Source: an uncultured Ignavibacteriota bacterium | GTDB taxonomy: Bacteria > Bacteroidota > Ignavibacteria > UBA10030 > UBA8401 | Direction: 5' to 3' | DNA length: 9,777 nucleotides | Assembly: GCA_903907305.1 (NCBI GenBank) | Contig: CAIVNT010000353.1 | Location: 1 to 9,777 of the forward strand | Position numbers and translations under genes: made by a program | Part shown: positions 1 to 5,266 of the stretch, in pieces | Position numbering within the stretch: position 1 is the first letter of the stretch | Layout: every line of letters starts with the position of its first letter | The notes under the pieces: generated by a model | Told to the model about the DNA's origin: nothing | The model's input: the letters and a program-made list of their open reading frames with translations, nothing else | Databases searched by the model: none

Positions 1-1
1 C

Positions 2-1450
2 GATAAAGTCGATATCCGACTGCTGATCGATAAATACAGTACGAAGAGCGATCCGGAAATACTTCGACTGCTCGAGAATATAGGATTTGTTGCGGGCAAA
101 CTGAGCAGATCTCGCGGCGATAAGATCGAAATTCAGGAGATTGCGTTCCCTCCAACGAATGTGGCAGCACAGAATTCACAACCCGTGAAAGAAGCAGAAT
201 TGAAGAAAGTTTCTGTCGATTCAAGTGCGGTAGCCAAGGCTGAACTTTATTCGACGTTTTCTGCCTCCGATTATGCCATTATTGCTCTTTTTGCGATCTT
301 GTTGATGGCCGTATTCCTGCTGTTGAAAAGAACTTCCGCCAATGATGCACGGCATCGGCAGCAGTTGGACGAACTTGCGCGGAAAAACGAAGTTCAGCAG
401 GCATCTACAAAAGACGCCGACTATTTGCTGATGCTTCCCGAGAATATACAGCGAGCGAGCGAGACCGTTGAGAACGAAAAACTTAAGTCGGGGATTATCA
501 CAACGTCTGTGGGCAGACCGGATGTCATTGCGGCGGTTATGAAGGAAATGATGGCGGATGAGCAGCAAAAGGCAAAGCTTCAAATCGTGCTGTCTCAATT
601 CGGGTCCAGCATTCTTGCGATTGTCAAAGAGAATCTAACCAAGGAAGAATTTACCATCCTCAATCAATTGGGCATCGATCTTCCGCTGAAAACTCCGGCA
701 GAGATCCATGAGGCATTGGCATTCGTCAACAATCAACTGCAGATAAAACAATTCTCGATCTCAAAGTCGGAGAATCAGAATCCTTTCGCCTTCCTTGAAA
801 AATTATCGGAGCCGCAACTTTATCTTTTGCTGAAGGATGAACCGCCCGGAATTATTGCAATAATCTTATCGCAGTTGAATCCTGCCATTTCCGGAAATTT
901 GTTGAAGAATCTTCCTTCAATGCATCAAGGGGATGTCGCATTGGAGCTGGCGAAACTTCAGCGGTTGACCTCGGACGCATTCGTGACCGTGGCAAGAGAT
1001 ATCGCCGCAAAAGCAGCAAAAATTCCGGCTATCAACAATGTGCAGGTGCTCGGGACCGATATGCTTCTGGATATTTTTGATAATATCGATGAAAATTCGG
1101 AGCACTCCATCAGTGAATTCATCAAAGTGATGAATGTTGATCTTTATAAACAATTGGCCGCACAGCGCGTTTCCTTCGGCGCACTCGATAAATTGGATGA
1201 AAAAGTGATCCGGCAGTTGATGAGGGATATCGCCGGCGAAGATATGGCGATTGCGCTGAAGAATGCGCCGGAACATATCTCTGCAAAATTTTTTTCGGTG
1301 CTGCCGGCAAAATCGAAATTAATTCTGCAGGAACACATGAATGCTCTTGAATCTGTTTCACAGACAGACGAACAGAAAGTACGGAGACGGATCACCCGGC
1401 TGGTCAGGGAATATCTGCGTGTGCAAAATCAAGCGGCTCCCAGTGCATAA
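2..1450 (+). CDS. FliF-FliG fusion protein: flagellar MS-ring C-terminus joined to rotor/switch protein (5' partial)
   Basis: Only the last 482 residues are visible; the frame is open to the left edge. Visible residues 1-50 resemble the end of the FliF collar, including an RGD at 38-40 and a closing AFPP. A hydrophobic helix follows at about 90-108 (FliF TM2), then a charged linker. A segment at 171-187 (GRPDVIAAVMKEMMADE) resembles FliF's cytoplasmic FliG-binding tail. FliG-like domains come next without a break: N at about 190-246, M at about 260-355 (starts NPFAFLEKL; DEPP where FliG has EHPQ), and C at about 380-475 (acidic pair D399/E400, R408, then IALKNA). Known biology: FliF anchors the rotor in the inner membrane and FliG couples stator torque to it; engineered FliF-FliG fusions in Salmonella still rotate. 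A methionine at base 161 is an internal codon, not a convincing start, because FliF-like sequence extends upstream. The FliG assignment is firm; the FliF assignment is good but rests on a partial domain. Confidence 0.8.
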   Translation, partial: DKVDIRLLIDKYSTKSDPEILRLLENIGFVAGKLSRSRGDKIEIQEIAFPPTNVAAQNSQPVKEAELKKVSVDSSAVAKAELYSTFSASDYAIIALFAILLMAVFLLLKRTSANDARHRQQLDELARKNEVQQASTKDADYLLMLPENIQRASETVENEKLKSGIITTSVGRPDVIAAVMKEMMADEQQKAKLQIVLSQFGSSILAIVKENLTKEEFTILNQLGIDLPLKTPAEIHEALAFVNNQLQIKQFSISKSENQNPFAFLEKLSEPQLYLLLKDEPPGIIAIILSQLNPAISGNLLKNLPSMHQGDVALELAKLQRLTSDAFVTVARDIAAKAAKIPAINNVQVLGTDMLLDIFDNIDENSEHSISEFIKVMNVDLYKQLAAQRVSFGALDKLDEKVIRQLMRDIAGEDMAIALKNAPEHISAKFFSVLPAKSKLILQEHMNALESVSQTDEQKVRRRITRLVREYLRVQNQAAPSA

Positions 1451-1463
1451 GAATAATTTCTAT

Positions 1464-1467
1464 AGGA
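1464..1467 (+). promoter_or_regulatory. Shine-Dalgarno AGGA of the lipoprotein gene
   Basis: AGGA lies eight bases before the ATG at 1476, a normal spacing. It supports 1476 over the in-frame ATG at 1341, which lies inside the FliG-like coding region and would put about 45 unrelated residues ahead of the signal peptide. Confidence 0.55.
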
Positions 1468-1475
1468 AAAAGACA

Positions 1476-3227
1476 ATGTCCCGGATACCACACCCTCCGG
1501 GACTTTCTTTTTTGATTGTCGGTATTTGTTTGTCGGTAACGGCCGTTCTTTCGGGCTGCGGAAGTTCATTGGCCGATGTCACTCCACCGCAGGTTGAGAT
1601 TGTTTCTCCCGAAAGCGGAGACGACATCACGGCTTTGGATACCGTCATTGTCTTTGCAACGGATAATGTCGGTGTGGCGAATGTCCGATTTTTTATCGAC
1701 AATCAGTTGTTGGGAGAAGTAAAAGAGTCCCCGTATATCTTTCCTCTGCAAAGTAATTATTGGGCGGATGATCAAAAACATTATTTGACTGCCCACGCCG
1801 CGGACACATCGAACAATATCGGCCTATCGAAAAGCATAAAGATATCCATTCCGAAAATCCAAAAACCCATGGTGCAAATCACTGCACCTTCTGAGTTTAC
1901 CGTCTCTGCGGATCCTAAATTACTCATTCGTTGGAGTCCGGTCCCCAATACCGTATCCTATTCGATCGAAGTGTTTGATGATCAGAAATCTAAAATGCCG
2001 GACGTGAGTTTTGATACAACTTCGCTTTCAGCAGTTGTTGATCTGCCGAAGGACAAAGTGTTTTGGTGGAGGGTAAGACCGAATTCGGTTGGAAAGGCAA
2101 AAGGAGAATGGTCGCCCCTGCGGACAGTGTATAGAACTGAAACCTGCACCGGAATGTACGGCACACCGAGTCATGATATGTTCTCATCGCTCTGTCCGTC
2201 GTTTGAATCCGGCATCATGGTGTGCGGCTCTACACACGACAGTGGCGGCAGTGCACTGTTGGTAAAATACGATTCCGTCGGCAGATTTTTATGGAAAAGA
2301 GCATTCGGAGGAAGCAACGAATCGTGGTTCACACAGATTAAACAAACACTTGATGGGAATTATCTGCTGGCCGGAATAAAAAATGCTTCGGAAACTTCAA
2401 ATGATCTGTGGTGCGTAAAAGTGGACGGTGACGGGAATATGATATGGGAAAAGACATTTACTGCCGACTCCGATCAGTCTTTGCTTGGTGTTTTTGAGCT
2501 TGAGCAGGGAGGGTATCTCCTTGCAGGCGCCACAATGCAAGATAGCGATTCAACATCAATATGTGTATATCGATTTCGGGAGGAGCCGTTTGTTCGTGAA
2601 CCGTTTGTCTTTGCTCTTCCGTCCGGCGATATTCCTGCTGCGATTGATCTCGACGGCAATGGCTTTGTGATCGCAGGAAAAACTACTCGGCGCAGTACTG
2701 GCACATTCTGGAGTGCTTTCGTGCAGCGAGTTGATGGAGCGGGGAATGAACTATGGACTACGATCTATTCCGGCGACGGAAACTCGGAGATTTTTTCGGT
2801 CAGTTCGTTCGGCGGACACATTTACGTCTGCGGGAAGATCTGTAATACGGGAACCCGTGAAGACGGTCTGCTTGCAGGCCTTGACAGTTCAGGTGTGACA
2901 TTATGGAAAAAATATACAGGCAACATCGGTCATGATTCATTTAATGCTCTTGATATGTCGGGGAAAGTCATGCTGGTGACCTGCGGAGAATACAGCAACT
3001 ATGGAATTCAATCTGATATTCTGATCTCTGCATATTCGCAAAGCGGTGCTCATTTATTTACAAAGATATTTGGTGGAAAATACTCCGATGTTGGACTGTC
3101 GATCAAAAAGATTGCTGCCGACCGGTTTGGCATTGTCGGGTATTCCAATTCCACAACGGTTGGTGGGAGCGATGGCGTGCTGATCTTAACGGATTCAAAA
3201 GGTGAATTGATCACCGGTCCGCATTAA
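1476..3227 (+). CDS. Secreted lipoprotein with Ig-like, Fn3-like and beta-propeller repeat domains
   Basis: 583 residues. The N-terminus has Arg3, a proline-rich stretch, a hydrophobic core at about 10-25 and a lipobox LSGC ending at Cys28, so it should be cleaved by signal peptidase II and lipid-anchored. Residues about 36-125 (starts PPQVEIVSPESG) look like a bacterial Ig-like domain. Residues about 126-220 (WSPVPNTVSYSIEV, then WWRVRP) look Fn3-like. From about 225 to the end there are six or seven repeats in which a GxLLAG-type strand alternates with a G-N-x-x-W-K/E-K strand (LWKRAFGG, MIWEKTF, LWTTIY, LWKKYTG, LFTKIFGG). This is typical of propeller proteins common in Bacteroidota and relatives. 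No catalytic motif is visible, so the function is unknown; binding or structural display at the cell surface or in the periplasm is a guess. It starts 25 bases after the FliF-FliG gene, and its start codon lies within a terminator-like hairpin. Confidence 0.85.
   Translation: MSRIPHPPGLSFLIVGICLSVTAVLSGCGSSLADVTPPQVEIVSPESGDDITALDTVIVFATDNVGVANVRFFIDNQLLGEVKESPYIFPLQSNYWADDQKHYLTAHAADTSNNIGLSKSIKISIPKIQKPMVQITAPSEFTVSADPKLLIRWSPVPNTVSYSIEVFDDQKSKMPDVSFDTTSLSAVVDLPKDKVFWWRVRPNSVGKAKGEWSPLRTVYRTETCTGMYGTPSHDMFSSLCPSFESGIMVCGSTHDSGGSALLVKYDSVGRFLWKRAFGGSNESWFTQIKQTLDGNYLLAGIKNASETSNDLWCVKVDGDGNMIWEKTFTADSDQSLLGVFELEQGGYLLAGATMQDSDSTSICVYRFREEPFVREPFVFALPSGDIPAAIDLDGNGFVIAGKTTRRSTGTFWSAFVQRVDGAGNELWTTIYSGDGNSEIFSVSSFGGHIYVCGKICNTGTREDGLLAGLDSSGVTLWKKYTGNIGHDSFNALDMSGKVMLVTCGEYSNYGIQSDILISAYSQSGAHLFTKIFGGKYSDVGLSIKKIAADRFGIVGYSNSTTVGGSDGVLILTDSKGELITGPH
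1478..1513 (+). terminator. Intrinsic-terminator-like hairpin overlapping the lipoprotein start
   Basis: A perfect 8-bp GC-rich stem (GTCCCGGA 1478-1485, TCCGGGAC 1496-1503) encloses a 10-base loop and is followed by TTTCTTTTTTG. It begins 27 bases after the FliF-FliG stop codon, where an operon-ending terminator is expected. It also contains the G of the lipoprotein start codon and codons 2-10 of that gene. It could end the flagellar transcript, attenuate read-through, or limit ribosome access to the ATG. Confidence 0.7.
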
Positions 3228-3260
3228 TTAATACTACGGGAAAAGGAATAGGGTAAAACG

Positions 3261-4247
3261 ATGGAACGCAGGATGCTTGGAAAGACGGATGAATATATCT
3301 CCACTCTTGGCCTCGGCTGCATGGGAATGTCCGAATTTTATTCAGGACAGGATGATGTGGAATCGGAGGCAACGATCCACCGCGCGGTGGAACTCGGTGT
3401 TAGTTTCTTCGACACAGCGGATATGTACGGCATCGGGAAGAATGAAGTTCTTGTCGGCAAATCGCTGAAGCCCCACCGCAAGGATGTGGTGATCGCCACA
3501 AAATTTGGCAACATGCGCGGAGCAGACGGCAGTTTTGGGGGAGTGAACGGTCGTCCGGAATATGTAAAGCTGGCGTGCGATTCCAGTTTAAAAAATCTCG
3601 GCATCGATGTGATCGATCTTTATTATCAGCACCGTGTCGATCCGAATGTTCCCATCGAAGAGACGGTCGGCGCAATGTCCGATCTCGTGAAGGAAGGGAA
3701 AGTACGTTTCCTCGGTCTGTCCGAAGCGGCACCGGAGACCATCCGCAGAGCGCATAAGACCCATCCGATCTCCGCCTTGCAGACTGAATATTCGTTGTGG
3801 ACCCGAGATGTGGAAGCGGAGTTACTTCCTCTTTGCAAGGAACTCGGGATCACGTTCGTTGCGTATAGTCCTCTCGGAAGAGGATTTCTTACAGGACGTT
3901 TCACTTCGGTAGACGAGATGCCGTCGGATGATTATCGCAGAACGAATCCCAGATTTGCGGGGGATAATATGGCAAAGAATCTGGAACTCGTGAAACGCAT
4001 CGAAGAGTTCGCGAAACTGAAGCAGTGCACGTCCGCTCAGGCGGCGTTAGCCTGGGTCCTTTCTCAGGATTTCAACATCGTCCCCATTCCCGGAACGAAA
4101 AAACGAAAATATCTTGAAGAGAATGTTGTCGCGGCGACAATTCGTTTCACAAAGGATGAACTTCAGCGGATCAATGAATCAATTCCTGTCGACTCTGCTT
4201 CCGGCACCCGTTATCCTGAACGGGGAATGTCCTCTGTCAATCGATGA
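3261..4247 (+). CDS. Aldo/keto reductase (NADPH-dependent oxidoreductase family)
   Basis: 328 residues, the usual length for the family. It folds as a cytosolic TIM barrel that reduces aldehydes or ketones with NADPH; the natural substrate cannot be read from the sequence. The catalytic tetrad is intact: Asp51 and Tyr56 in FDTADMYG, Lys81 in ATKFG and His124 in YYQHR. The typical segments AYSPLGRGFLTG (201-212) and PIPGTKKRKYLEEN (near residue 280) fit the YakC/AKR13-like subgroup and cofactor-phosphate binding. The ATG is preceded by AGGG at 3250-3253 with a seven-base spacer, which supports this start. It lies 33 bases after the lipoprotein gene with no obvious terminator between, so read-through is possible, but no functional link is evident. 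Confidence 0.93.
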   Translation: MERRMLGKTDEYISTLGLGCMGMSEFYSGQDDVESEATIHRAVELGVSFFDTADMYGIGKNEVLVGKSLKPHRKDVVIATKFGNMRGADGSFGGVNGRPEYVKLACDSSLKNLGIDVIDLYYQHRVDPNVPIEETVGAMSDLVKEGKVRFLGLSEAAPETIRRAHKTHPISALQTEYSLWTRDVEAELLPLCKELGITFVAYSPLGRGFLTGRFTSVDEMPSDDYRRTNPRFAGDNMAKNLELVKRIEEFAKLKQCTSAQAALAWVLSQDFNIVPIPGTKKRKYLEENVVAATIRFTKDELQRINESIPVDSASGTRYPERGMSSVNR

Positions 4248-4276
4248 ATCGAAGGAATATTCACTCAAGCAGTAAA

Positions 4277-4310
4277 ACTGTCATGCCGAGCATAGACGAA
4301 GCATGGCAGT
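4277..4310. repeat. Imperfect palindrome resembling a dispersed intergenic repeat
   Basis: Arms ACTGTCATGC (4277-4286) and GCATGGCAGT (4301-4310) pair at nine of ten positions, with a G-T wobble at the tenth, around a 14-base loop. No T-run follows, so it is not a classical terminator. The TGTCATGCCGAGC...GAAGCATGGC wording resembles short dispersed intergenic palindromes seen in many bacterial genomes. Its copy number cannot be judged from this window. Confidence 0.5.
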
Positions 4311-4361
4311 GTGTCAAATTCACGCTATGGACCGCAAAATCTCTCAGGCAATTCTCCTCAT

Positions 4362-4374
4362 TTTTCCCTATATT
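4362..4374 (+). promoter_or_regulatory. Possible rnc promoter element TTTTCCCTATATT
   Basis: The element lies about 40 bases before the rnc GTG and matches, with one mismatch, a motif at 8706-8718 before the Omp85 gene. Together with the next bases it reads TATATTTA, close to the Bacteroidota -7 consensus TAnnTTTG. No convincing upstream element is visible. Two copies in an AT-rich context are weak evidence. Confidence 0.3.
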
Positions 4375-4414
4375 TATCACAATTAATTGAACTCTTCACT
4401 AGCGCGCACAACCA

Positions 4415-5188
4415 GTGGTTCTTTCGCGATTTCGTCAATTCATTGCTTCACTCTTCGGAAAACAGGACCGAACACTCCTCACTCTCTATTCCCGCGTTGA
4501 TTGGAACCAATTACAATCTGTATTGCGTTATTCAATTGTCAACAAAGACTATTTTGTTCGCGCACTGGTACATCGTTCATTCATCCCTATCTCGCACATG
4601 GAAGGACTTGAATCGAACGAGCGGCTTGAGTTCCTTGGCGATTCCATCCTGAACTTTGTTGTTGCCGAATATCTCTTTGCTCAGTATCCGGAAAAAGAGG
4701 AAGGGGAGTTGACTATCCTGCGCGCGCAATTGGTAAACCGCAAAGCACTGGCATTCTGCGCAAAGGAGATCGAGCTGAAGAAATTCATGCTCACGCATAC
4801 CAACTCCGCCGGTGTGCAGGAAAAAGGATTCGATACCATCATTGCGGATGCATACGAAGCGATTATCGCAGCATTGTATCTGGACGGCGGGATGAAAGTT
4901 TCGAAAGGATTCATTCTTGAGCGATTGCACTCGGCACTGGCGAATGGATATCTTCAGGTAAGCGATCAAAATTTTAAAAGCGAATTGCTGGAACTTTCCC
5001 AGGCAAAAGGGAAAGGGATTCCTCGATATCAAACATTGAAAGAAGAAGGACCTGATCACGACCGTACCTTTACCATTCAAGTTCTCGTTGGCAACGATCC
5101 GTTTGGCATCGGTACCGGAAAGAATAAAAAAGAAGCGGAGCAGGCGGCTGCAGAAGTTGCGATCTCGAAATTACAAGAGTCACCGTAA
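4415..5188 (+). CDS. rnc: Ribonuclease III
   Basis: 257 residues with a GTG start. RNase III cuts double-stranded RNA in the cytoplasm (rRNA precursors, structured mRNAs, antisense pairs). The signature NERLEFLGDSIL (68-79) supplies Glu72 and Asp76, and ADAYEA supplies Asp145 and Glu148; all four metal-binding catalytic residues are present. A double-stranded-RNA-binding domain fills about 186-254, ending in the characteristic GKNKKEAEQAAAEVA. The roughly 40-residue N-terminal extension before the nuclease domain is similar to that in Bacteroidota-type enzymes. An in-frame stop at 4400-4402 prevents a longer protein, and no in-frame ATG exists before the conserved core, so GTG at 4415 is the best start although no Shine-Dalgarno is visible. 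The neighbours (a reductase and GcvP) are unrelated, and the usual acpP-fabF-rnc order is not seen here. Confidence 0.95.
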   Translation: MVLSRFRQFIASLFGKQDRTLLTLYSRVDWNQLQSVLRYSIVNKDYFVRALVHRSFIPISHMEGLESNERLEFLGDSILNFVVAEYLFAQYPEKEEGELTILRAQLVNRKALAFCAKEIELKKFMLTHTNSAGVQEKGFDTIIADAYEAIIAALYLDGGMKVSKGFILERLHSALANGYLQVSDQNFKSELLELSQAKGKGIPRYQTLKEEGPDHDRTFTIQVLVGNDPFGIGTGKNKKEAEQAAAEVAISKLQESP

Positions 5189-5195
5189 TAGTTAT

Positions 5196-5221
5196 GTCAG
5201 ACCAGCGAACGCAGGAATGAC
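5196..5221. repeat. Short imperfect palindrome after rnc, REP-like
   Basis: Arms GTCAGACCAG (5196-5205) and CAGGAATGAC (5212-5221) match at seven of ten positions around CGAACG. The right half (GCGAACGCAGGAATGACG) resembles a widely seen type of dispersed intergenic palindrome whose intact form would begin GTCATTCC; the left arm appears decayed. It lies seven bases after the rnc stop and has no T-run. Confidence 0.45.
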
Positions 5222-5266
5222 GTGCTGAATGTATAGCACTTACATATAAATAATCATTGCCAAAAT

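Noticed and set aside
161..1450. Stand-alone protein starting at ATG 161
   Set aside because: The same frame is open to base 2 and encodes FliF-like sequence including RGD before this codon, so the methionine appears internal.
1341..1475. Longer lipoprotein starting at ATG 1341
   Set aside because: It would overlap the FliG_C coding region by 110 bases, lacks a Shine-Dalgarno there, and would bury the signal peptide and lipobox about 45 residues inside the protein.
4248..4414. Small gene or RNA in the gap before rnc
   Set aside because: Apart from the palindrome and the possible promoter motif, the 167 bases show no start with a ribosome site and no tRNA-like or other known RNA fold.
4311..4652. 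Small open frame overlapping the rnc start
   Set aside because: It runs out of frame through the RNase III gene, begins at the edge of the palindrome and shows no family resemblance.
4577..5080. 167-codon antisense frame inside rnc
   Set aside because: It lies opposite the catalytic core and dsRNA-binding domain of RNase III and has no recognisable features.
5245..5250. TATAAA as a gcvP promoter -10 element
   Set aside because: No upstream element at a suitable distance is visible, and the stretch is generally AT-rich; too weak to list.
5189..5266. Glycine riboswitch before gcvP
   Set aside because: The gap is only 78 bases, part of it a REP-like palindrome, and no aptamer-like conserved pattern is visible.
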